Shown piece by piece: positions 53,315 through 64,000 of a stretch of 64,000 nt of DNA. Position 1 is the stretch's first letter. Each line of letters starts with the position of its first letter. The translations under genes were made by a program, and so were the position numbers. The stretch comes from Pectinophora gossypiella (lineage: Eukaryota; Arthropoda; Insecta; Lepidoptera; Gelechiidae): positions 13,144,001 to 13,208,000 of the forward strand of contig NC_065407.1 in assembly GCF_024362695.1 (NCBI RefSeq), read 5' to 3'. Below the pieces are notes generated by a model. The model did no database searches. It was not told the DNA's origin and saw only the letters and a program-made list of their open reading frames with translations.

Positions 53315-55170
53315 TAAACTGGTTGGATTTAGAAAGGATAACTACATTGATATGTTTATATTGTAATTCGTTTTAAAACACTAATACTATCATCTTCTGC
53401 TGTATCTGAGAAGCTTTAAAGCTTATTGAGTACATGTACCTACCTACATAATAACATTTTATTAGAGCTATGTGCAATTAGAATACTTCTTTCATCTACT
53501 CGTATTTAGGTACCTATATCAATCCGGAAGAGAGCTGTGTTTATTTCAGCAACTGAACTCCGAAATAATGTGTTATTTCGACAGATTCGTTATGATAACT
53601 CAAGCCACAAGAGCTTTTAATATCGGGAAGCAGATACCTAGGTATCTATCCACAAAACCATCATTTGAAAACGCTACACATCATAAAAAACGATCTAATA
53701 AAAGTCTCTGCGATATTAATAGCTCTAGATCGCATCATGGGACAGCGACGTGACATTTTTGATTCAGACGAAATAGATAAGTTCCCTATAGATAGAGTTA
53801 GGGAGGATATACCTGCCTGCTCTTTAACAGTTTTCGTAGTAAGATTAGTGTCACTTCTGGAGTGGAGTAGTGGGCTTGGAGAAACAAAACAATGTGCGGC
53901 CCAGTTGTTCGCGGCGTGACGGCGCGCGGCGCGAGCATGAGCTCTTATCGGCACAAGACGCACCCACCTCACTCTCCCCTGCGTACCGTCTCGCCTCGCG
54001 ACCGGACACGACAAGTTCAATGACCTGCCAACATATATTTTACAATAATAAACTACTTATTATGTACGTACGTACCTATTCACAAAACCTTTAACGACCG
54101 TAGGTAAAAAGCACTGCAACGCAAAACGAAAAACACAATAAGTACGTTGGTACTACACTTCGTATTGAAAATGAGACTGTCTGCCGTCGTCTGTTTTTCC
54201 AACTCGTTATAATCTGGGAGTGTTCAATGCAAGAGTGAATGGGCATTTGCTAGGTTAGCGTGATCCATGCTAGACCACATCGTCATTTACCATCAGGTGA
54301 GATTGTGGTCAAACGAGAGCCTATTTGACAAAAAAGAGCGTCCTTCGTTTTTGAAGTCAGTTAAAAAGTGTGTGCTGCATTACTAAATCGATAACTGAAT
54401 AGGTACGTTTCGGATTACAAGTGGATCACAGTGGGTTAGATCATTGAGTTCCACAGACGATAAAATTGACAAAATATCCACTCTTGATTTAACCTACTGA
54501 ATTGAATTGAATCGTGATTAATTTGACATTGGACGGAGACACAAGCACTCTAATTACATAATTGCACAACTTAAACTGAACCGTTTGTAATGAACTGATA
54601 AAAATTGTCTGCGTGCGTTGTTTTACGTTTCGCAATAGGTACCTACCTCCTTGGAAGGTATTCAACATGACTGTAGCATAAGTAAGTAGCTGTTACGTTT
54701 AATAATTAACAGCAGGCTCTGAACGGGGGGCTTCATCAAGAATGCACTTTTTATAGCGTCCTCTTTATTCTATTTTGAAAACCGATGTATGCCGTCAGAG
54801 CACCCTCCGTCTCTTCCCTTTTAAAATGAGTACTACCGAATGCCCGTACTTTGTTCAATGTTGATAGTCTTAGTTGTAGGGTCTTGTAGCCTGTAGCACG
54901 TAGGTTTATCCTACTTTGTATGTAGCGTATTACGTGCTCAGGCCATGTAAGTACTAATTTCGCTCCAAAAACCGAAACAATAAGAATCATAACCATGACT
55001 AAGTATGCTATTAACAATACCTAAGTATTGTAACTCAATGAAGTAGTTATGTCAAGAATAATAAGGGGGTTATCACCGCGGTTCAATGTGTAATGTTACT
55101 ATAATTGGGATGAGCGCTATCAATACAAGCTTGTTTTTTTACTAATTATGCAACTTTAGGTATTAAGAGG

Positions 55171-55453
55171 AGCTCGGTGGCGCAGCGGTAAACGCGCTCG
55201 GTCTGCGATTGTTGAAGTTAAGCAACTTTCGCAAAGGCCGGATGGGTGACCAAAAAAAAAGTTTTTATCTCGAGCTCCACCGTGCTTCGGAAGGCACGTT
55301 AAGCCGTTGGTCCCGGCCCGGCTGCATTAGCAGTCGTTAATAACCACCAATCCGCACTGGGCCCGCGTGGTGGTTTAAGGCCCGTTCTCCCTATCCATCC
55401 ATAGGGAAGGCCCTTGCCCCAGCAGTGGGGACGATAATGGGCTGGTGATGAGG
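55171..55453 (+). mobile_element. tRNA-derived SINE, family E
   Basis: Head aggagctcggtggcgcagcg with A-box, an internal poly(A)-like run at about 55251, ccgtgcttcggaaggcacgt in the body, a gccccagcagtggggacg end and tgatga tail. Inverse of 36289-36575. Confidence 0.88.
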
Positions 55454-57002
55454 TATTAAGCATGTCGCTTTTCTTACAAATTTCAGTTTGTGTTAATATC
55501 TAAAAAGTCTTATATCCCACAACTGGGCACATGCCCAGGCGGTATGGATCAATAGCCTAAATATGCTTATGGGTGGACTTCGAACTCAGTGAAAGACGTT
55601 TCACCATGACAATTAATGGTCTTCACAATCGGGTGCTTTCCGTATGTTTGCCTCACATGGCTAGTTGGCCAACCGTTCCGGAGTTCAGTGGCAGTTTGTA
55701 AGAAAGTTCGCGCCGCCGGATATCCGTGTGTGAACCCAAGCCTAACAAACTCGAATATCATAGGTCTTACTTAAATACCACGCTAGAAACTCTCCCGGTT
55801 AGCTTTAATTTGATTTACTTTGTTACAAATAAGGTTTGTATTCGTGATTTCTCTGGAAAATTTATTAATATTTAGAACCAATCATTTGTGCGCGTGACTT
55901 GAAATTAAATTCGTACGGTTACCAGTCGCGAAGCAGATGATATTCCATCGACATCCGGTAGCGGTAGTTGCATAAAATTATAACTACAAATTCTACAATG
56001 TAACAGACCCATATAGTCATCGAAAAATAGAGTTGATTGGCAATAAAGCTGCTAAAGGTATATAAAATATTATTGGATAAGGGGTACCTATTAATATTTT
56101 TTGAAACTACGGTGTTAGAATTCTGTAATTACTTATGAAACTACATTTTAAGAACAACTAAAATTGTCCTTGCTATGCTTAACAAGCAAAATGGAAACAT
56201 GTGTTAACTAATAAGTAGGTACCTAGTTTTTGTGATACTAATTATAGATTGAGAAGTAAGTAAAGCGTAACTCTAGCAAAGGAAGATTCATATCTTATGA
56301 TATGAATTTCGAATGTCTCATCGAACTTATAACAAATTAAATTAGTACTACGTGTATCTAAAAAAAACTGTTTGCATCATTCTTTATTGAGTAAATGACA
56401 TAAATGTTGAACAGCGCAGGCGTCAGTTGTCGGACCTTCACCGATATAGCGGTGACGGCATCGCATCGCCCGTCGCACTCTCGCGATCTTGTCAGATCAC
56501 ATTCGTCGTAATGGTCATATCTAAATACCAATGCTACCATTACAGTACCTATTCTGTTTCCTTTAAAAGCGGAATTTATATTAAGTACTTGGACGCCGAT
56601 TCATTGATTCCCTTACCTTGCTGCACTTGAAAATAGAGCGGATTGGATAAGCAAGCCAGTAAGCGCCAGTAAGCTTTTGGTGCACACCAAAGTTCATAAT
56701 TTTGAAGTTCAACAGCGCTAAGAGCTTGACGCCAAGCGCGATGAATTAAGTGTGATCACCTGCGGCAATAAATTATCTCAACATAAGTATTAAAATGGTG
56801 TGCTCACATGCCCGCTATGTGTGACGATCTTTCCCAACATGGTTGGTTATAAGCCACATGCGAGCACATGAACGTCGGAGTTGAAGCGGTCGCCGTAGCC
56901 GAAACCGGCCGGATCACATCTCCTATCTTGGAAATGTCTTTAGGAAACTTACAACAGACACAACTTAAATGTTTGTAAGTAATCCGTATTTCAAGTCAAG
57001 TA

Positions 57003-57115
57003 GCCGTGGTAGCCCAGTTGAAAGAACGCATGACTCAATGTGAGGTCGCAGGTTCACTATGGCGCAGAGACCCTTGGGTTTCCATATACTCATTTCTCAA
57101 ATTTCATCCAGATCG
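57003..57115 (+). repeat. SINE family C head fragment
   Basis: gccgtggtagcccagttgaa and tgtgaggtcgcaggttcact are the A- and B-box region of the family C head at 34880-34953. The rest is diverged. Confidence 0.6.
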
Positions 57116-58226
57116 CACTAGCAATTTAGGCGCTAAAGGGTTAGCAGACGGGAGTCACTTAACTAGTTTATTTTTGACTGATTCTTGGTAGTCTGCTGGA
57201 ACAATAAGGCCTCTCAACTGTACTATTAATATTCAATGTGTTGAGTAAAGTATGTTTCTGTTACGATTTGATTAAATTTATCATTTACAAGTTATCTTAG
57301 TACTTAGGTATAGAATAAATCGACGAACCTTGCGTGTCTAACAACTAACTGAAGACATTGCGTGAACCTACTTGCACTTATTATCATTCGTCTCCATTTA
57401 CTGCGACCCGCAGTTCAACGGAGGTGTTCCAGTTTCCATATATCGCTTTCTTTATCGATTTGCGTTACCGTAGCCGACCCCGTAACCGTTCACTTGCTCC
57501 GCCATAGTTATTGCCTGTTTAGCAAACAGCAAACAGACTCTATCGAATTAATTTACATAAATACTCATTGTAAATGTGATTGCACGGAGCAAAAAAGTGA
57601 TGAAGTGTTGTTGAGTTCGGACCTTGAATTAACAAAGAGAAACATAAAAAATCAGAGTACATTGAGTACTTATTGAAGGCATTGATAGTGTGGCAGTCAT
57701 TCAACGCTGTTTCTTTGAACTACTAGTTTTTTATACACTTACTCACTATTTACTCATAGCACTTATAGTATAACGATAATGATTTAGATAACAAAAAATA
57801 TTGACGGGTAAAGCTATAACAATATGTGGCGCAGCTTGCATGGTGTGCTATGTTCCAGTGGCTGACCACGATGCGTCACGAGTGGGGCAACGCTTTTTGT
57901 TACTAGCACGTGCTTGTTGCTCTATAAACTTTTTTTTAACGAAACTTATTGATTTGCCAAGGCGGCCTATCAGCTCGCGACACCGCTGGCGTGGTCAATG
58001 ATTTCCCTCATTCGCTTATCGCTATCGGCCCACTATGTGGTCGTTTCATTCTCTCAGACGACGCCCACCGAGGTTCGCGCCCAACTCGGCATACTCAGGC
58101 CTGCTGTCTTAGTCTTTTTACCTTTTATACTAAAACTACAATATTTATCGTAACTGAGCCACAACTTTACTGAACTTAGAGGATAGATGGCCCATCTGTA
58201 AAATTCCAATACAAAGTGATTCTCAC

Positions 58227-58259
58227 CTGTTCGCGTGACGAAAGGTTATTAGGGTGCGA
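58227..58259 (-). CDS. Candidate 33-nt microexon
   Basis: On the minus strand, a long pyrimidine tract (ctccgctgccgccgtgcccc, ending ccccag) precedes 11 codons reading SHPNNLSSREQ, followed by gtgaga. Phase is 0 in and 0 out. The splice signals are strong but there is no homology evidence and no linked exon of matching phase was found. Confidence 0.3.
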
Positions 58260-58431
58260 CTGGGGCAGGGGCACGGCGGCAGCGGAGGAATATAGAACAG
58301 TACAGAATTTTACCGATTGATGTGATACTATGGATACAGACAAGAAAATATTTGTGTCACTGTAATACCATTTTTATTGCAAATAAAAGATTATGAATTA
58401 TTATGAATTGTCACGAAATACCTTTTTTTAC

Positions 58432-58483
58432 CTTCGATGGGTTTGCTCTTGGCCCCAGACTTGCCCGAAGGCATTGACGAGGC
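58432..58483 (-). CDS. Candidate small exon with a start codon
   Basis: The minus-strand acceptor gtaggtattag is followed by 52 nt containing an ATG (MPSGKSGAKSKPIE) and the donor gtaaaa (phase 1 out). It is basic and serine/glycine-rich. The out-phase does not match the microexon at 58227, so they are not simply consecutive. It could be an alternative first coding exon of a minus-strand gene not otherwise seen. Confidence 0.3.
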
Positions 58484-59689
58484 CTAATACCTACTTATTT
58501 TATAAGTACTTAATGTAAGTATTATTTATTGACGACATCGGTGGTGTATTTTAAGGTAACGTGGTGGAGTTTTTGGGTTATAGCATAGTTCATACCCACG
58601 TTGGATAGCTGTGAGAATACATTTTCTTATTAAGTACCTACTAGCGGGCGCCCGCGTGGATTTCGGTTTCCGCGGTAAGAATTTCCGATTTTTTTAAATT
58701 GTTAAAGCCTATGTGGTATTCTGATGTATAAATAAGCTACAGTTTTGTAAAGTTTCATTAAAATCCATTCAATAGCGTTTTGCGTGAAAGAGTAACAAAC
58801 ATCGAAACAAACTCACATTTTAATATTAATAGTAAGAAGTTTCGCACTGGGCTGTACTCTACCTTCGAATCCTCGGGCTCTAAATAACTGAATTCGAAGT
58901 TACTATTTTGAATTCATGTTTGGAGCTTAATTAATATCAAATGGTTTCCAAGATTCGAGCCCGGTTGAAGGGAATACGCTCGTCCCCTATTACTTATCAT
59001 AGCTGACTTAGCTGGGACTTATCATAACTGGAGAGGAGTACTGGACGTCTATACATACATACTGGGATACAGGGGCGATGCTATCTTATGTGTACTCAAT
59101 TTTTCTGTTTTGCTGTCGTACATACCAGACTTGTGGGCAAGAGCTAATAGTAATTAGGTATTTATTGCGTAAGTAGGAACTTTATGAACTTCTACGACTC
59201 TAAAATATATCGTTTTTTTATGTTCTGTGGACTCTACGTTTCATTTAATTTTGTTTGTATTGACAACAACCATTCAAACGAGAAAAGACGGGTTTCATAT
59301 TCTAAAGTCGTTTGCTCAATAAACAACTATGGATTTTCAATCAGCATCTAATATATGAGATTTCCAAATTCTGGTGATCACTGGCGGCCTGCCACAGCCC
59401 GCGGCGGCGTGTGCGCATGCAGCTGTCGTGTGAAAGTTTGGGACGGTTATGTTTATGTTTACGTCGCCGGGCGTAACCCAGATAGTCGGTAATACCCTTT
59501 AATAAAGAACAGCGGAACGCACGCACCAACGAACGGTTTCTGTATGAAATAATCACCCGAAATACCATTAACCTCATCTCATTTTGTAATATGCCGCCGG
59601 CGATGCATAACATTTTGAAACCCATGAAAGTAAAACCAGATAAAAACGGAGTCTGGTCAACTACATAAAAACAGTTGATACCGAACCGA

Positions 59690-59945
59690 ACAGCCTCCGT
59701 TGGTTCAGTGGTTGAGTGTTGCGGTCACGTTAGAAGTCCTGGGTTCGAATCCCGGTGGACACATTGCAGATGTCCGAAAGTAAGATGATCAGTGCTTCGG
59801 AGGGCACGTTAAGCAGTCGGTTCCGGAAGTATGTACCTAGTCATTACAGGGTTATGTCAGGGCCTTTGGTGGCTCAATAGTAACCATGACACCGGGGTAC
59901 ATAAGCTTAGTCATTGATTTCGCAATCCATATGAGATAAAGAGTG
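59690..59945 (+). mobile_element. tRNA-derived SINE, family A
   Basis: Head cctccgttggttcagtggtt with B-box ggttcgaatcccg, body gtaagatgatcagtgcttcg, tail agtaaccatgacaccggggt. Slightly shortened in the middle. Confidence 0.85.
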
Positions 59946-60213
59946 GGCAGTTATATGCATCATGTGTGACATAATGTATGCATCCTCCAATAAAACTTTG
60001 TTGCTGAGTAATACATCATCATCAGCCATCTGCCCTTATCCCACTCTAGGTGTGGTCGGCAGAACATGTATTCCTTTTCCATTAATTTCTGTCAGTCGTC
60101 ATTTTGACACTCACACTTTACACACACATATCCTTCTTTACACTCCATCCACACTTTCTTGGGTAAAAATCCACACATTCATACTTATAACTTTCCTCGT
60201 TATATACCTTTTA

Positions 60214-60535
60214 ACGGCCTCCGTGGTCCAGTGGTTGAGCGTTGTGCTCACGATCCGGAGGTCCCGTGTTCCAATCCCGGTGGGAACAAATCCCAAAAAT
60301 CATTTTGTGATCCCTAGTCTAGTTAGGACATTACAGGCTGATCACCTGATTGTTCAAAAAGCAAGATGATCTTGGTTTGGAAGGCACGTTAAGCCGTTGG
60401 TCCCGGTTATTACTTACTGATGTAAGTACGTAGTCGTTACATGAGTTATGTCAGGGGTCTATGTGGGTTCAATAGTAACCCTGATACCAGGGTTGATGGG
60501 GTTGGTAATTCACCTCACAACCCACAAGATAGAAG
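60214..60535 (+). mobile_element. tRNA-derived SINE, family A, full length
   Basis: Head ggcctccgtggtccagtggt with B-box ttccaatcccg, body cattttgtgatccctagtct, tail aaccctgataccagggttga and an end in acaacccacaagatagaaga. Very similar to 29164-29489. Confidence 0.9.
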
Positions 60536-60884
60536 ATATGCTCCTTAGCATTGCTCCTCAATTTCTCAGTGACCGGCGCTGCAAGCTGAGTATTAATACA
60601 ATGACTGTTAAAACGTGTCAGTGGGCCGCTACTTAAGCTCTTCTATTTATACATCTAAACACTAAAACATTGTACTGTACAACTGGGTTTATGAGGCGCT
60701 GAAATCCCAATTTAATTTAATTTGTTGACCGGCCCATCCCAGTAAACCAAAGGTTGCGTCACCGCTAAGGAAAGACTGGCTGCGGAAATTGCGAGGTTGT
60801 CGGAAAGAAAACAATGCTGCGCTAAAGCACTATAACATAGTGGTAGGTAGGTGTAGGTACCTATTTACCCACGACAAAAATAAA

Positions 60885-61170
60885 CATACATACATACATA
60901 AACTCACGCCCGTAATCGCTAATGGGGTGGGCAGAGCCACAAGTAATCAAAGACAACTTGCAGCCACTGTTGATACGAAGTCCAAAGATGGATATGATGA
61001 ACCTTATGGTGATAAGGGATCAGCCTATCGCCCATAACATTAGTCCATCATGTTAGAGGACACAATCCCTCTGTCGGTTTTTACGACATGCCCGGGAAGA
61101 GAAACAGCTGAACGTGTTCTATGTTTTTTATATGCTCCCAGAACAGCATAGAAGCAAAAATAAACGTATG
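60885..61170 (+). repeat. Dispersed repeat family F (plus copy)
   Basis: Starts in a catacatacata microsatellite, then aactcacgcccgtaatcgct, gcccataacattagtccatc and a ctcccagaacagcatagaag end. Inverse of 48360-48650; a diverged copy is near 38680-38900. Confidence 0.85.
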
Positions 61171-61312
61171 CTAAAATTGTTTATTCTGTTGTTACCTATT
61201 CTATCCACTTAACATCTCCCTAGCGTTGTCCCGTTTTCGCAGGGTGCGCCTACCTAACCTGAAGATTTGAGAGTTCCGGTTTTACACAGAAGCGACTGCC
61301 TGTCTGCTTTTA

Positions 61313-61490
61313 CATAAACAGCCTACATACGTGCCACTGCTCGGCACAGGCCTCCCCTCAATCAACCGGAGGGTGTATAGAGCATACTCTACCACGCTGC
61401 TCCACTGCGGGTGTATGGGCTAGTGACCCGGGACCAACGGCTTACCGTGCCTTCCGAACATAGCGTGCATCTTACTTTTTCGGACTACTA
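61313..61490 (-). repeat. SINE family B 3' half, minus
   Basis: Plus-strand acataaacagcctacatacg, aatcaaccggagggtgtata and tggtccc-type block (gggaccaacggcttaccgtg) match 37018-37180. Confidence 0.75.
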
Positions 61491-62742
61491 TTAGCATAAC
61501 ATAAACTCACGACTACATCCAAATTGGGGTAGTCAGAGGTACATACATCGCAATATAAACTAAGTACTTATTAATTAGGTTTACCGTCGGTATACTATTC
61601 TCTGTTCTATAGTATTAACAGCATTCAAGATTACACTGACTTTCACATATTTTATTGCTACAGCAGAACGCTGTGTGGTTTCAATTAGTTTTTTATTAAT
61701 TGGATTATCTTTAAGCGATACTTCTGAATTAATCCTATTAAAAACTAACGTTGTTTTAGTTATAATGGACATTTATCTATAACAATAAAATTACTGATAT
61801 GTTTTAATAAAAAACCGGGCCTGTCAAATCTTCAGGTTAGTTTAGCGGACCCTGTGAAAAACGGGATAGTGCTACGGGGATGATGATGTTTTAAACAAAC
61901 AAATAATGGAATGATAGGCCTTTGAGTGAATATAAATAAGTACGTACTTACAAAGTTTGTTATAATTAATGTAAATATTAAATTACTTACCTACACGTAT
62001 ACTCATAGTCTCGCCAGTAATACCTAAATGGGTGAACAGAGACGCAGAAGACTTTTAGGAGATAACATATAAGCACTCCTGATAAATATCTGCGTCTCTG
62101 TTCCCACAGCAAATGCTGTTACATAGTTTTGTGCAGTCATATATAATTACAATGGATTGCCCGTCTCGTTTTCGTGGCTCTATTTTAGTATCGCATCTAC
62201 CTACAATATGCCGGCTGTCGCATGTGGGCGACTAAATAAATGGCCCTGGCCCCAATTTACAAATCACAAAATCGTATATCATTGACTTACTATTATTACG
62301 AATACACCTGAGCGTTTAAAACGATTAGTAAGAGTCTGGCTAGCAAAAGCTGTGCAATTTAAAAAAAATACTGTAGCCAATATCACTACGTATGTACTAA
62401 GTATGTAGCCTAGTAGATTTAATGCTAAGCAGATTATATATTTTTCCGTAATTTTCCGTAACATCATAATGGAGGTAGGCCACCGCGATACAGGGTATTC
62501 TCTGAGATAGATAGATAGATAAAATACTTTATTGAGCACAAGGGACACAAAATACAGAGATAAGGACAACATATACAGAAAAGCAGAACAGGCGGCCTTA
62601 TTGCTCATGCAGCAATTTCTTCCAGGCAACCTTTGGGTACAGGAAAATTTTGTACAAGTATAATAATAGCGGGTTAGCGCATTGTAACAAAATAAATATT
62701 TTAAAAGATAATTATTCTTACCTATATTTTTTCTTGTTTCAG

Positions 62743-62864
62743 CCCATAATGTTACGAGAAACGAAGTGATTCTATCGAAGAGCAAAATAAAGAAGTCAAG
62801 ATGAAGCAGCTAGTGAACAAGAACCTTATCACGCTAAAATGCGTGCTGTTCTGCTTCCTCTCAG
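62743..62864 (+). CDS. First coding exon of a probable MFS transporter (MFSD6-like)
   Basis: The exon starts after a strong acceptor (ttttttcttgtttcag). It carries 58 nt of 5'UTR, then ATG at 62801 and 21 codons plus one base to the donor gtaaat. The peptide is MKQLVNKNLITLKCVLFCFL, then S and a split Gly. The NKxLxTLKxVxFxF pattern leading straight into a first membrane helix resembles insect MFSD6-type major facilitator proteins; this is a family-level guess from a short peptide. The upstream acceptor shows that at least one non-coding exon precedes it. A six-codon uORF (62749-62769) lies in the leader. Confidence 0.5.
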
Positions 62865-64000
62865 GTAAATTATTATTGACAGTCTTACATCTGTTCACGC
62901 GAGTTATAGTCGCCGGCATTGTCTATAATTAAGGACAAGGTTTTACATATTTCACTATCATTTAAGTAAGGGGCGGCGGCTGCTAGATGCGAAGAAAACA
63001 CGGCAAAATTAAAGATGAACGCGTAACTGTTGATTCGGTTTTTTTACTCTATTAACTAGCTGGCACGGGAAACGATCGACATTGCTGTCTTGACTATTAC
63101 TTTAATTACTGTAGCTCCGGACACCGGAGTCCCGGCCATTCAAAGTAAATCACTTGAACAGATCGTGTTTTATTCATACGTTGTCGCTGTCGAGGCAAAA
63201 AGTTGCCCTGTCGAGTCCAATGCGGCTAGTCACATCGCGGGCGTGTTGCAACCTTCCTTGTAAGGAGTGGGCTCAACGTAGGTACCGAATTATTTAGGGA
63301 CCGTTCACCTCTTTGAGTCGCACTGCGGCTCAGTAACGTAACTAGATTGGGGGACACCCGCGGATATCGGGGTGTCACCCCAAGAATGATTGCAGTCGTC
63401 AAAACAAATGAAAATCATATAACCGAAACGAATGACTTTGATTTTTGACGAACATTCTTTGTCAGTAGGTAAGGAATTGCCGGCGGCTCGCGTTTTATAG
63501 GAGAACTTGGTTAAAATGGTTTTAAACCTTGTGATTTTTTCTCGGGTAACTACCTGACCTACCGACGACGGGTGACCTAATCTACGCCACTGCTGCGAAT
63601 GGTAAAGTGACCTATTTGCTTTACGTCTTATACGGGCACAAACGCCTGCATTCAGTGCGGCGAGATGATTGCGCAGTAACAATTTAGTGTAACGGCTCTT
63701 AATAAAGACTTTTTGTTACTTAATCTGTACTGTAGACGTTGAGAGTTGCGATTGCGACCCGTCCGGTTCGTTAGTGCGTTGCTAACAAAATTTTTGAGAG
63801 GCTTCTAATTGCTGTCTATCACTTCACATTTCACTGTGTACAAACAAATGGAGGATGAGAGCCTTCAGAGCCAAAAAAAACAAACAAACGGAGTAGGTAC
63901 GAAAAATGTTACTTACAGTTGATGCTAGCAATTGCATTTCGATCAGTGGTAGCAGTACATAGGTACCTACGTTACGGTAAATACGGTAATTTATATGTGT
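62865..64000 (+). other. First part of the transporter gene's intron
   Basis: No further exon was recognised to the window end. There are scattered GC patches (63060-63260, 63540-63670) without supported frames. Confidence 0.4.

Larger units (their letters stand above)
53320..58226. other. Intergenic or intronic stretch, repeats and one GC island
   Basis: No exon is accepted here. A GC-rich island at about 53900-54005 (cggcgcgcggcgcgagcatg) could be a promoter or untranslated first exon. It contains a full SINE (55171-55453) and a SINE family C head (57003-57115). The segment 57400-57500 and 57800-58110 is unusually rich in CG dinucleotides and may be transcribed leader. Confidence 0.35.
58484..62742. 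other. Repeat-rich intergenic or 5' intron of the transporter gene
   Basis: Holds two family A SINEs, a LINE tail repeat at about 60015-60200 (gcccttatcccactctaggt, also at 31035-31130), the family F repeat at 60885-61170, a family B fragment at 61313-61490, family D at 61498-61563, family C pieces at 61210 and 61815, and a dispersed LINE tail at 62515-62640. No exon was identified. Confidence 0.5.

Noticed and set aside
57362..57676. 104-codon plus ORF as a gene
   Set aside because: No domain, low-quality composition, no splice or poly(A) support; may be untranslated leader at most.
62279..62785. 168-codon minus-strand ORF
   Set aside because: It overlaps a LINE-tail repeat (cggccttattgctcatgc region) and the 5'UTR exon of the plus-strand transporter; composition is not protein-like.
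1..64000. CRISPR array, operons, phage or plasmid features
   Set aside because: None seen. The gene structure is eukaryotic with introns, and the direct repeats present are transposon duplications or short tandem repeats without spacer structure.

Overview
The window is AT-rich insect nuclear DNA, almost certainly from a moth or butterfly (Lepidoptera). The evidence is split genes with GT-AG introns, short protein matches to insect orthologues, and a dense load of tRNA-headed SINEs, MITEs and LINE tails of the kind found in lepidopteran genomes. There is no operon, plasmid or CRISPR structure. All gene models below come from reading exons, splice sites and phases by eye; no database search was run.

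Layout. (1) 1-9.2 kb: the last two coding exons of a plus-strand protein ending in a hunchback/Ikaros-type pair of C2H2 zinc fingers. The intron between them carries a 1.66-kb palindromic Tc1/mariner-like element and a hAT-like MITE. A repeat-poor probable 3'UTR follows, up to a poly(A) signal at 9138. (2) 9.2-12.3 kb: a minus-strand ORF of unknown function, divergent from an intronless MRE11 gene (DNA double-strand break nuclease). (3) 12.3-16.7 kb: a five-exon minus-strand gene for a double-stranded-RNA-binding protein of the R2D2/Loquacious family (best fit R2D2, the Dicer-2 partner), convergent with MRE11. (4) 17.0-22.4 kb: an unrecognised nuclear-looking protein with one first exon and two candidate terminal exons. 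(5) 24.5-50.1 kb: a minus-strand PCM1 (pericentriolar material 1) gene. It has 27 coding exons whose splice phases chain without a break, giving about 1551 residues. Its introns are packed with SINEs, hairpin MITEs, LINE remnants and a second giant palindrome (2.05 kb). (6) 50-62.7 kb: mostly non-coding and repeat-rich, with possible upstream exons or promoters, two small minus-strand exon-like segments and one degenerate ORF. (7) 62.7-64 kb: the first coding exon of a probable multi-pass transporter (MFSD6-like), plus strand.

The genes are housekeeping or regulatory and are not functionally linked as a cluster: DNA repair (MRE11), the siRNA pathway (R2D2), centriolar satellites and cilia (PCM1) and transcription (the zinc-finger protein). 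The most unusual structures are two long, almost perfect palindromic transposons (arms of about 763 and 824 bp). Each is exactly symmetric and has intact target-site duplications (TA, and 9 bp). The second is nested inside another MITE. Both could give long hairpin RNA if transcribed; the second lies inside the PCM1 transcription unit.
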